Shown in pieces: positions 10,344-19,167 of a DNA stretch of 64,000 nt. Below the pieces are notes generated by a model that saw only the letters and a list, made by a program, of their open reading frames with translations, did not search any database and was not told where the DNA came from. How positions within the stretch are numbered: position 1 is the first letter of the stretch; each line of letters begins with the position of its first letter. Origin of the DNA: Aquarana catesbeiana (lineage: Eukaryota > Chordata > Amphibia > Anura > Ranidae); assembly GCF_042186555.1 (NCBI RefSeq), contig NC_133332.1:205064609-205128608 (forward strand), read 5' to 3'. Both the position numbers and the translations under genes were made by a program.

Positions 10344-10360
10344 TGGTGGAGAATGCGGGC
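10344..10360 (+). promoter_or_regulatory. Candidate primer-binding site
   Basis: TGGTGGAGAATGCGGGC starts three to four bases after the 5' LTR and begins with TGG, the complement of tRNA CCA. I did not identify the matching tRNA. The position, more than the sequence, supports the call. Confidence 0.5.
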
Positions 10361-10556
10361 ATATAGCAGTGAAATCCGGGTCTCAGCGCCAGTGGTGAGT
10401 TGCATCAGGAACTGCTGCTAGCTGTGTGTGGCAGCCAGGCGAACAGCATTGTGCAGAAGTTCATTTGATGAACTGTGTGGCATGCAGGCTGTGTACTTGT
10501 AAAAGGAGAATCAAACATATATATATTTTTTATATATATTTTTTTTTTTCTCTGCT

Positions 10557-11045
10557 GTGAACTGTTACAAGTTGCTGTGTGCAAGACCGCAAGGATGGGG
10601 CAGTCAAAGCAGAAAAAAGGAAGCAATCCTTGCTAAAGCCAGGGAACGGCTACTGTGGCTAGAGGGTATTTCACCACATGCCCCAGCCACACCAGAGAAT
10701 TTGTCTGAGTGTGAAATCTCTGTGACCTGGGGTAAATTAATCATGTCACCCCTAGTTAAAAGGGAAGTTAAAGAGATTGTCCCTGGCAACAGGAAGCCAG
10801 GTGGACAACAGCGTGTGGAAAAGAGGAGTATGGTTGTCCGTGGAAGTAACGTCCAGGCCAGTCAAAAGGGGCCAGTGGTGTATGAGACCGTGAGTGAGTG
10901 GTTCAATCGGAACCAGAATAAAGAGTGGGGTGCAGTTCAAGGGGCTGAGATCTGGGCCTCTGATTACATGCAACCTATGCTACCTACAGAGGAGGTTGGG
11001 GACTTATTTGTAAAATTTGAAAAAGTTGCTGTAAGGAGAAAATGA
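10557..11045 (+). CDS. Unknown ORF of the LTR element, gag position (162 codons)
   Basis: This open frame occupies the place where gag lies in an LTR element. No known domain is recognised. It is rich in charged residues, carries an LSECE motif near residue 50 that recurs in the downstream frame, and ends in a basic RRK. The Met used here is arbitrary: an ATG at 10595 in another frame begins Met-Gly-Gln-Ser, which looks like an N-myristoylation start, and is closed after 13 codons near an A-rich run (about 10613). A single-base indel there could have separated the start from the body. No protease or zinc knuckle follows. It is probably a decayed structural protein, but that rests on position only. 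Confidence 0.4.
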   Translation: MNCYKLLCARPQGWGSQSRKKEAILAKARERLLWLEGISPHAPATPENLSECEISVTWGKLIMSPLVKREVKEIVPGNRKPGGQQRVEKRSMVVRGSNVQASQKGPVVYETVSEWFNRNQNKEWGAVQGAEIWASDYMQPMLPTEEVGDLFVKFEKVAVRRK

Positions 11046-11398
11046 CCAAGGGACCGGTGTCCAAAATTGCTGTAACCCTTATTACAGATAGAGTTCCGGT
11101 CGGTTTACATTTGATGGATTGGGACCAAGATGACTACTGCAAGTTTGTAAGAGGAAATCCCTTTTTAGGGGAGCCGTCCAGTGTATCATGAACCACCAGC
11201 AATGCTCCAGGGTCGGAGAGGTGTCGCCGGGAGGCCAAAGTATCCGGGAGTCTGAGAAATGCAAAGTTTTGTGTCGTGGCCGCTTAGAGATAGTGGTCAG
11301 CCCAGAAAGGAGGGCGCAAAAGACTCCATCCTGCATGAGGTATAGCCAACCAGCTTTAGAGTGCAAGTTCTGCGATTACCCCTAGCAACAAAGATCTT

Positions 11399-12175
11399 GT
11401 GTTACCTGCAGGGGGCGTCAGTGGGTCTGTAAAGTCTGCAGTGTTGCTGCACGACCACATGGGGGAGTCAACCCGTGGAGACACCACACCTGTGAGACAG
11501 CGCACTCAAGTGAAGGCTATGACACCAGATGCAGGAACTGGTAAGACTATTTCAGTTTATGGAACTGAACCCAGTGAAGTGGGAGTATGTCCAGTGGGGA
11601 GATCCACAGTACCAGTGGACATAGACTTGCTGCAGTGTGCTACCCAGAGCAGTGAGGGGGCACAGCGTAAAGCCCAACTGGCCGCAGGGCTAAAGACTGG
11701 AAAGGACATGGGAACTCTGCATTTGCCTGCTATAATCCAGCAGATGGCTGGGAAAATTGAGATAGGGATGAACAAAACAGTGCTGGTGCCATGTTCCCTA
11801 GTGACAGGTGCTGCAGGGTTGTCCAGGGAAACTACCAAGGAGCTCGCAGTGACGGAACAGAGAGTTTCCGAGGTCAGCTATGGAGCTGCCCGAGTAGGTA
11901 AGAGTGCCCCTTTACAGAGAGCGGGCACTGTGAATAGTCACTCAGAGGTTATGGTGGATCAGAGACAACCCACATGCAATGAGAATGCTAATGAACGTGC
12001 TGACAAAAATGTTACTATTGGTAAAGGTGATGTTGATTGTAATGACATTGAAACATGTATTTTTTGTAATGTCATATCTGAGTGTGAGGTTGGTAATGTG
12101 TTCACTACCAATGATGAGAGTAGGAGATCTCCCATGACAGGCAGAGGCACAGGATTGTCCATGGAAGTCTCATAG
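11399..12175 (+). CDS. Unknown ORF of the LTR element, part 1 of a long decayed frame (258 codons)
   Basis: The frame is open from 11399 to a single TAG at 12173-12175, then continues in the same frame in the next entry. The predicted protein is hydrophilic, Ser/Thr/Gly-rich and without membrane segments. It has a short Cys cluster (CIFCNVISECE) near residue 222 that repeats the SECE motif of the upstream ORF. Nothing matches gag, protease, pol or env blocks that I know. The cluster does not fit a CCHC knuckle. Long openness in one frame through non-repetitive DNA suggests it once coded. Confidence 0.4.
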   Translation: MLPAGGVSGSVKSAVLLHDHMGESTRGDTTPVRQRTQVKAMTPDAGTGKTISVYGTEPSEVGVCPVGRSTVPVDIDLLQCATQSSEGAQRKAQLAAGLKTGKDMGTLHLPAIIQQMAGKIEIGMNKTVLVPCSLVTGAAGLSRETTKELAVTEQRVSEVSYGAARVGKSAPLQRAGTVNSHSEVMVDQRQPTCNENANERADKNVTIGKGDVDCNDIETCIFCNVISECEVGNVFTTNDESRRSPMTGRGTGLSMEVS

Positions 12176-12184
12176 GGTCTCCAT

Positions 12185-13123
12185 GTGTTGGAGTCAGAGG
12201 CTGTCCAGAATGGCTCTGGTGCTATGTTGGTGGAACAAGAGGGGACTAATTCACACAGTGAGAGTGTGTGGGCACAGCCCCACAACCCTAAGTGTAACCC
12301 AGATGACAAGGGGTTAATTCAGCCTACAAAAGCTGAGAGTGCAAAGCTGGAGGTGTCTGTAGCGTCACCAGAGCAAGGTGGTCAAACTAGGGCATTGCAC
12401 TTTGCCTTGTTTGAGGATGCAATCTCTCAGTGTGATGTGAGTAAAGAAATATTGTCAGAATGTGAGGTAGATAGAAGTGACAAGTGTGCTCTTTTGGCTA
12501 GTGAATCCCAGGTTCCTGTGGGGCCTTCTATAGCAGCTGATGAAGCACTGTGGAGAGCTGGTGAGGGAACCACAAGGGACTGGGACGATTGGTGCAAGGA
12601 AGCACTTGCGGCACTAGGCCAAGTGACAAGGAATTACAAAGCAATGATGTGTAACAAAGGTGTGGACAGAACACCTGCTATGCCCAATGGAGGGATCGCA
12701 GAATGGCCGGTGCTCAAGTGCACGTCAGCCCCTACGAAGGCTGATGCTCTCCAGTCTGAAGGAACGGTTCTGGGCGCAGGCATGGCAGATGGGTTGTCCA
12801 CAGCCCAGCAACTAAGTAATGGCAAGTGTCAAGGTGACAATGTGACTAATGCTGACCTGCAGAGGCTCATTGTTATTGAATTCAAGGGGAAGAGGAGACA
12901 TTTGTCTGACAGCGCTCCAGGGGAGCAACAGGCGGTGATGATGGGTAACTCCAAGGAGGTGGAGGTCTCTTCAAAGGTCTCAACCTCTCGAGCTACAGTG
13001 GATGAGCTCCTCCATGTCTCAGACAAGGGAAAGGTCCTTAAAGAGGTCACACGTTTAGACATGAAATGTATAGAAATGACAGAAACTTTGTTTGAAATGC
13101 TGGAGTTGGCAAAAACACACTAA
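12185..13123 (+). CDS. Unknown ORF of the LTR element, part 2 (312 codons)
   Basis: It continues the frame of the preceding ORF after one TAG. It carries ILSECEVDRSD near residue 90, a related QCDVS block just before it, and a Trp-rich acidic stretch (LWRAGEGTTRDWDDW) near residue 120. It stops at TAA 13121-13123, and the same frame is open again for another 100 codons (13136-13438). Three consecutive long segments in one frame with only two stops over about 2.0 kb point to a single ancient protein of roughly 680 residues. No family is recognised. Confidence 0.4.
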   Translation: MLESEAVQNGSGAMLVEQEGTNSHSESVWAQPHNPKCNPDDKGLIQPTKAESAKLEVSVASPEQGGQTRALHFALFEDAISQCDVSKEILSECEVDRSDKCALLASESQVPVGPSIAADEALWRAGEGTTRDWDDWCKEALAALGQVTRNYKAMMCNKGVDRTPAMPNGGIAEWPVLKCTSAPTKADALQSEGTVLGAGMADGLSTAQQLSNGKCQGDNVTNADLQRLIVIEFKGKRRHLSDSAPGEQQAVMMGNSKEVEVSSKVSTSRATVDELLHVSDKGKVLKEVTRLDMKCIEMTETLFEMLELAKTH

Positions 13124-13135
13124 CTGTTTACTTGG

Positions 13136-13438
13136 GTGTCTCCACCATGGTCGGACCAGGTGGTACAGGTGGTGCTCGGAAACCTTGACCAATATTGGAA
13201 TTGGTGGGACAAATGGTTGTTAACCGTTTGTCACAGGATCTCCAGATTCCCTGTGAGAGTACTTCCAGTTGTCGATTGGTACGGAAGACACACAGGAGAA
13301 CTGCTGGAAACATCAGGGGTTTCTCCACCTGGTGTGGTGACTAGAAACATCTCTGCTGGTGTGGTCCGAGGTGCGGCTGAGCAGTGGTCAGTAGAGGGCG
13401 CAGATACTGCCTCACCCGCTAGACCTCGTGAGAAGTAA
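13136..13438 (+). CDS. Unknown ORF of the LTR element, part 3 (100 codons)
   Basis: Same reading frame as 11399-13123, reopened after the stop at 13121-13123. It is Trp- and Val-rich at its start (QYWNWWDKW). No signal peptide or transmembrane helix is clear, so an env remnant is not supported. The remaining interior, 13439-14094, has no long frame on this strand beyond an 80-codon stretch at 13469-13711 with no recognisable content. Confidence 0.3.
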   Translation: MSPPWSDQVVQVVLGNLDQYWNWWDKWLLTVCHRISRFPVRVLPVVDWYGRHTGELLETSGVSPPGVVTRNISAGVVRGAAEQWSVEGADTASPARPREK

Positions 13439-14094
13439 GGGCCCAGAATAAACGCAGCCATAGCAGAGATGCTTTCTGTCACTGGCCAAGAGGTACAAGT
13501 TAAGGTACCCGGAGACACTGTGGGAGAAAGTGATAATATTGGTTGCCGTAGCAATGTAATGTTTACACCAGGAAAAAATGGTTTATGCTTGGATCAGTGT
13601 AGTTTGTTAAAACAGGTACCCATGGAGTGTTGGACAACAGGTGAGGTGGAGCTGGTCCCGTGGGATGTAGTCCTTTGCCTGTGTGTGGTCCCTCCTCAGG
13701 TCTGGTTCTAACAAACACTGATTGTATTGAATCTATGATCTATGATCTGTGATATGTTAATGGTTCGTTCTGCAAACAATGATTTGGTTGCCGTGAGTAA
13801 CAAGAGAAACTGTTTTGAACCTGAAAAGACAGGTGGTGAAGGGTAAAACGAACGGGTATTGGTAAGTTGAAAGGAAGGCTCAGGGAAGGCAGAGTTCCCC
13901 CAAGAAAAGTGAATAAGCCCAGGGACCCCAAAAAAGGGAGAAGGCTGAGGATGGGAAAATATAGGACCCGGTTCAGATCCAGCGTGGGACGTACCTAGAA
14001 GCGCACCTGGAAAAAAGGTTGGGCCTACGTGGCTGACAGCCAGCACAGAGGTGTCCCAACCATGATGGGTGCTGGTGTTCCTCCCTCCGGATCG

Positions 14095-14109
14095 AAACAA
14101 AGAGGGGGA
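14095..14109 (+). promoter_or_regulatory. Polypurine tract before the 3' LTR
   Basis: aaacaaagaggggga lies two bases before TGTAATAG of the right LTR. This is the expected place for second-strand priming in an LTR element. Confidence 0.65.
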
Positions 14110-14111
14110 TA

Positions 14112-14819
14112 TGTAATAGTGAGAGTCCCTGTCTCTTGGAAAAGGGGGTTAAAAAGGGACACGGAGTTTGCACATCTGCGGATTGCAGAGCTACAGAGCA
14201 TAGATTTGAAAAGGAGAGGACTGCTCTGGCCACTTTCTCCGGATCTTGCTATTTCCAGATGGGGCTGTCCAGTTTGGAGATCCCTCAGAGTCTTGGGTGG
14301 GAAGGGATCTCCAACCCTGTGTCCGGGTCTTGTGGATAGCCAGCAGGGTGTGTGCCCAGGTGCACACAGCCCATATAATGAGAGACTGGTGAGAGAAGGA
14401 AGGTGGAGTGTGAGCAGCTTTCTGCTGCTGTTTGAAGACAAACCTGTGTTTGGAGAGTGGTCTGCCCTGTGGGAGACTGTAGCCTGTGTAAGGGGGATTC
14501 TTTGCCCAGGGACTGGGAAAGGCTAGCCAGCCTTGACAGTCGGGAAGACTACGGAAGCCAGTGAGTCCTGGGGGCTGGAAAGAATCAACTCTATTGAGAG
14601 CAAGCAGAGGAACTGCTGACGAGAGAGCCAGTTGGCTTGGTATGTTTTCATTTATGAGTGCTTAATGAAGTTAAACCCCTGCGTGGGATTTCTGGATGGA
14701 CTTTTGTTTTGTTTTTTCCCTTTAATAAACATGGGCTACCAGGCCCTTAACTATAAATGCCTGTCTGATGTGGACTCACTGCACAAAAATGCATCTATCT
14801 ATAAACACCCCAATATCAC
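14112..14819 (+). repeat. 3' LTR of the 9.6-14.8 kb element
   Basis: A match over its whole length to 9633-10340 with scattered substitutions and small indels. It has a TATA-like catataatg near 14372-14380 and a good AATAAA at 14724-14729. Confidence 0.92.
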
Positions 14820-14841
14820 TATATATATATAAATACATACA

Positions 14842-15060
14842 CAGTATATCACAAAAGTAAGTACACCCCTCACATTTTTGTTAATATTTTAATATATCTT
14901 TTCACGTGACAACACTGAAGAAATTACACTTTGCTACAATGTAAATTAGTGAGTGTACAGCTTGCATAACAGTGTAAATTTGTTGTCCCCTCAAAATAAC
15001 TCAACACACAGCCATTAATGTTTAAACTGCTGGCAACAAAACTGAGTACACCCCTAAGTG
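14842..15060 (+). mobile_element. Truncated 5' end of a third Tc1-like family
   Basis: It starts CAGTATATCACAAAAGTAAG and carries two direct repeats of agtacacccct (near 14860 and 15048), the outer and inner repeat of an IR/DR terminal repeat. The sequence stops resembling the family at about 15060, before any transposase. I recognise this terminus from Tc1 elements widespread in fish and frogs. Confidence 0.75.
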
Positions 15061-15657
15061 TAAAAACGTTTAAAAAAGAGAGTAAATTACCCGTCCTGGT
15101 ATGCAGCGGGACCCAAAATACAAACAAAAGTGCATCTTCAGTCCTATCATGCATGAGTTTGCAAACAGCTGGGACTGGAGATAAAAACAAAGTCCCAATC
15201 AGCAAAATACAAGTGAATATGGGTCACAGACCAACATCAGGAAAGGGATAGCATAACAGCTCCATAAATCCTTATCAAGCCTCATAACATGCACGCGGAA
15301 TGTTTTCCCATTAAAAAAAAAAAAAAAAAAAACGCCATGCTCGCTGTGTCTCCCTACTGCATCTTTATATGGTCCTAATGCGGTGTTCATGCCTTCAATC
15401 ACGGCCAGCGATATAGACATGTCTGAGATCGGCGTGATCGATGTGTCACTGCGCATGCGCAAACCTGTAGGGGCCCACATGCCCTGTGATGGCGAAGCTG
15501 CTCAGAAGGTCCCGCCCACCACCCAATCACATAGCAGGCTCCAAAAATTATAAAGTATACATAACAAAAGGTGTGAAAGTTATATTTTCATTCAGACCCC
15601 TTCAGAGCTTCCTACATGTTCAGATGGGAAAAAAATAATATTCACATTGAAATTTGA
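15061..15657. other. Unclassified DNA with a poly-A run
   Basis: No gene seen. A run of about 19 A's lies at 15314-15332. It is not clearly a retroposon tail, because no element body or duplication is recognisable. Confidence 0.3.
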
Positions 15658-15675
15658 AGTGTGTGTGTGTTTGTA

Positions 15676-15736
<61 letters not shown>

Positions 15737-15745
15737 TATAATATA
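15658..15745. repeat. (TG)n/(TA)n microsatellite
   Basis: gtgtgtgt tracts are followed by about 60 bp of alternating TA with small interruptions. It abuts the Tc1 family-B element and provides its TA target. Confidence 0.95.
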
Positions 15746-16126
15746 TAGCGGGTAAAATAAGTGTTGAACACGTCAACATTTTTTTTTCTAGGTAAATATA
15801 TTTCTAAAGGTGCTATTGACATGACATTTTCACCACATGGTGGTAACAACCCATGCAATCCATACATACAAAGAAACCAAAACAAATAGGTTCGGAAGTT
15901 AAATTATGTGTAATAAAATGGAATGACACTGGGCAAAAGTATGGAACACATGAAGGAAGGGAGGTGCAAAAAGGCATGGAAAGCCAAGTCACCAGCTGAA
16001 ATCTTTCAGTAATTAGAAAACAATCCTGCCCCTTGTCAGTGTAAAGTATTATCAGTTGGTTCAGTCTCAAGTAATGACCTATAAAAAGGTGTCTCATTAC
16101 CAAGGTGTCACACAAGAAACCTCTCA

Positions 16127-16468
16127 TGATGGGTAAAAGCAAAGCACTCTCTCAAGACCTATGCAACCTTATTGTTGCAAAACATACTGATGGCATTAGT
16201 TAGAGAAGGATTTCTAAACTTCTGAATGTTCCAGTAAACAATGTTGGGGCCATAATCCAGAAGTGGAAAGAACATAATTTCACCATAAACGGGCCACGAC
16301 CAGGTGCTCTTCGCAAAATTTCTGACAAAGGAGTGAAAGGAATTGTCAGAAGAATTGTCCAAGAGTCAAGGTGCACTTGTGGAGAGCTTCAGAAAGACTT
16401 GGAATTAGTAGGTACAATTGTTTCAAAGAAAACCATAAGTAATGCACTCAACTGCCATGGACTGTATG
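16127..16468 (+). pseudogene. Family-B Tc1 transposase, N-terminal part
   Basis: From ATG at 16127 the helix-turn-helix domain is readable (MMGKSKALSQDL, RRISKLLNVP, GAIIQKWKEHNF, GPRPGA, CTCGELQKDLEL). A TAG stop replaces a codon after HTDGIS (about 16199). The reading is cut at 16468 by the BEL/Pao LTR. The continuation is at 37061. Confidence 0.85.
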
Positions 16469-16954
16469 TATTCTGAATCCAATTGTTGTGAAGTGATTTA
16501 TCCCTTGTGAGACCTCTATGCCTGGCCTGTATAAGCAGATATAATCACTGAGGACAATCCTCATCAGATAGCTTGAACTCACCAATACCAATTTCCATCC
16601 ACAGATGCTTTATTCTGAACATCGGATTACAGCAGATGACATGATACAGTTGAACAGGTTGTGGTATTGTGCGGTCAAAAGATGATACTGTCTGTAGCTT
16701 ACTTATGCAGAATACATATGCCATGCTACACGTGGCTTGCTGCTGCATGCATGACACAGGAAGTACAGAGGAAGAAGGGTGGAGCATTACATTCAAAGGA
16801 AGTGTGTCATAACATAAGGAAAAAATAAACTTGAGAGACAAGTGCATTACCACAAAGGGTCACTAGATGGCAGCATGTAAACTAAACATAAAAGTCCATA
16901 GAAAATATTTGGGAAACAATATATATAAATTCTATGCTCTGTTGTGGCAGCACA
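16469..16954 (-). repeat. BEL/Pao 3' LTR (left copy)
   Basis: Aligns with 36569-37060 from tattctga through ggcagcaca, with small length changes in the TA run. On the minus strand it begins TGTGCTGCC. Confidence 0.9.
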
Positions 16955-17187
16955 CTCCCCGTCTGGCATTGGTAAATGCCACTATATATATCAGAACGGT
17001 AGTGATACAACTGCAAATAATAACAGTGTAATTTGCTGGATGTCTTGAAGACCTGAAAGACATAAAGAACATGCACATAATGCAAAACACCAACTAGTAA
17101 TTCAAGGCTTCGAGGTATGTCATCTTAAGTCCAAGACACTTTCTTCTTGAAGTCGCAGATAGGATCCAGCAGCGTAGTCAAACAAGT

Positions 17188-17752
17188 TCATTCTCTAAAG
17201 GGTAAGAGCAGAATAAGTTCCGTGATAGGTCTGATGAAGGTCTTTACAGTCCCTTGTCCTGAAACCTTCACCTCCACCTTGCGTACCTTACCGTCATCAC
17301 TAGGAACGCCCTTTACAATAAGTCCCATAGGCCATTCGATTTTTTCAGCTTGCTGGTCTTTAAACAGAACAAGATCTCCAACTTGTATGTTAGGGTTCAG
17401 GCGTTGCCATTTCCTGTGTCCTTCCAGAGTAGAAAGATACTCCATCTTCCAACAATTCCAGAAGCAGTTGGCGAGGTGTTGTACTCGCTTCTACTGGTCA
17501 TAGCAAAGGTTTCTTGCTTTGAAGTTTCCAGGTGGAACAGGAACAGACCCAAGCTTCTGGGTAAAAAGAGTAGCTGGAGTAAGGATAGTTGGGGTCTCTG
17601 GATCTTTGGACACTGGAACAAGTGGTCTTGAATTGATTATGGCAGATGCCTCTGCCAGGAGATAGTTAGAATCTCATGGGTAAGTCTTGTGGAATTAAAG
17701 TCCATAAGCATAGAATCCAATATTTTACATGTGATACCTATCATTCTCTCCC
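17188..17752 (-). pseudogene. BEL/Pao pol: integrase C-terminus and DUF5641-like tail
   Basis: Read on the minus strand from 17752, the frame gives ERMIG...ILDSML, then TRLTHE, typical of the end of the BEL integrase. After small frame changes comes ILTPATLFTQ and the DUF5641-like tail in the open frame 17445-17188 (WQRLNPNIQVGDLVLFKDQ, EWPMGLI). Stops and shifts between 17450 and 17700 break the frame. At 17752 BEL sequence gives way directly to gypsy sequence, so the rest of the integrase is missing. The family role would be cDNA insertion into the host genome. Confidence 0.8.
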
Positions 17753-19119
17753 TTGAGCCACCCATGTGGGAAGAAATTCACCCAAGCTAGACATCAACTC
17801 CGGATGGTCTCGATGAAAGGTTTGTATTAAACGAGGAGCATGTAGATTCCTTGCAGGCTCCCAAGAATTGTCCTCAGGTGGGTATCCTTTCCACTGGATC
17901 AGGTACTGTAGCTGCCTGCCCCTCTTTCTACAACCAAGGATGGCCTCCACCTCGAACTCGTTCTCCCAATCCACCCTGATTGGTGGGGGAGGGACCTCTC
18001 TTCTTTCTGGGAAAGAACTGGGCACAACAGGCTTCAACAGGGATACGTGGAAGACAGGATGGATCCTGTACGTCTTTGGCAGTGCTAGTTCCATGGCCAC
18101 AGAATTGATAATCCTTTTGATAGGGAAAGGACCAATGAACTTAGGTCCCAATTTTCGAGATGGCACCTGTAGTTTAAGGTTAGAGGTGGATAACCAGACT
18201 TCTTCCCCTATATCAAACGTTGGATTCTCCTTCCTACCCCGGTCATACTGCTCCTTGTAGTCCCTTTGAGCCTTCTGCAACATGCTTTGGATCCTCTGGA
18301 AGTTAGCCTGCAAGGAGGTTATTCTGTCATGTACTGCAGGGACTGCCATTTCAGGAATGTCATTAGACAGGAATGTGGGATAAAATCCGCAGTTCGCCCA
18401 GAAAGGCGTTTGGTTAGTAGCTGCATGAATGGAGTTATTATAAGCGAACTCTGCATACGGAAGAAGATTTGCCCAATCATCCTGCGATCCTGAGCAGAAG
18501 CAACGGAGGTATTGCTCTAAGGTCTGGTTTGTTCTCTCCTTTGACCGTTGCTCTGAGGGTGGTAGGCTGACGAGAGGCACACTTTGATATCCAAGGCTTT
18601 GCAGAGTTCTTTCCAGAATTTGGACGTAAATTGCACGCCCCTGTCCGACACTATACTCTTTGGTACACCGTGGAGTCTTATGACCTCTTTCAGGAAGATA
18701 TTGGCCGTCTCTACTGCAGAAGGGGTACCCTCCATGGGTAAGAAGTGGGCCATTTTGGATAAACGGTCGACCACAACAAAAATAGTAGTAAAGCCTCCTG
18801 AGGCCGGCCAGTCCACGATAAAATCCATGGACACGTCGGTCCATGGTCGTTCTGGAATAGGTAGCGGTTTAAGTAAACCCCAGGACCTAGTGTTTTGGCC
18901 CTTGTTCCGTTGACACAGGGGACAGGAGGCCACGTATTCCCTGCAATCCCGTCTCCACCCCGGCCACCAGAAGGAGCTAGAGATCAGGTCAGATGTTTTC
19001 CTAACTCCGAAGTGACCGGCCAGTTTGTGGTCGTGGCACATTTTGAGGGTTGTTGACCGGGTTTCCTGAGGTACAAAAATTTTACCCCGGATCCAAAAAA
19101 ACCCCCCATCTTTCTTCAA
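17741..19119 (-). pseudogene. Gypsy integrase and chromodomain, frameshifted
   Basis: The open frame 19119-18517 holds the zinc-binding HHCC (HDHKLAGHFG, CPLCQRN) and the core with MDFIVDWP and SDRGVQFTS. At NGQ (about 18540) the frame shifts by one; the catalytic Glu follows in the other frame (18844-17741) in KERTNQTLEQYLR. Then come ANLLPYAEFAYNN, the C-terminal FIGPFPI block, HPVFHVSLLKP and a chromodomain (FEVEAILGCRKRGRQLQYLI, WKGYPPEDNSWEP, near residues 290-340). Chromodomains steer insertion toward marked chromatin. The last codons (QGRE stop) overlap the junction with BEL sequence. An in-frame stop at 19165-19167 separates this part from RT. Confidence 0.88.
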
Positions 19120-19167
19120 AGACTGTACCTCTGGTTCTGTACATGAATTGGATGAGGTTTTGATGGA

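Larger units (their letters stand above)
9633..14819 (+). mobile_element. Non-autonomous LTR retroelement with paired 708-bp LTRs and unknown ORFs
   Basis: Two direct repeats of 708 bp, roughly 95% alike by eye, bound a 3.77-kb interior. A TGG-starting primer-binding candidate follows the left LTR and a purine tract precedes the right LTR. The flanking tatat at 9628-9632 and 14820-14824 is compatible with a 5-bp duplication, but the sites are AT repeats. No protease, reverse transcriptase, RNase H, integrase or Env motif is visible. It lies 9 bp from the end of the Tc1 element at 7990-9623. It would depend on enzymes from a relative. ERV-like affiliation is an inference. Confidence 0.85.

Noticed and set aside
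10344..10360. Assigning the primer-binding site to a specific tRNA
   Set aside because: I could not match the 17 bases confidently to a tRNA 3' end from memory; a comparison with the species' tRNA set would decide it.
15314..15332. Poly-A run as evidence for a processed pseudogene or SINE
   Set aside because: No recognisable body upstream and no flanking duplication; a plain A run is insufficient.
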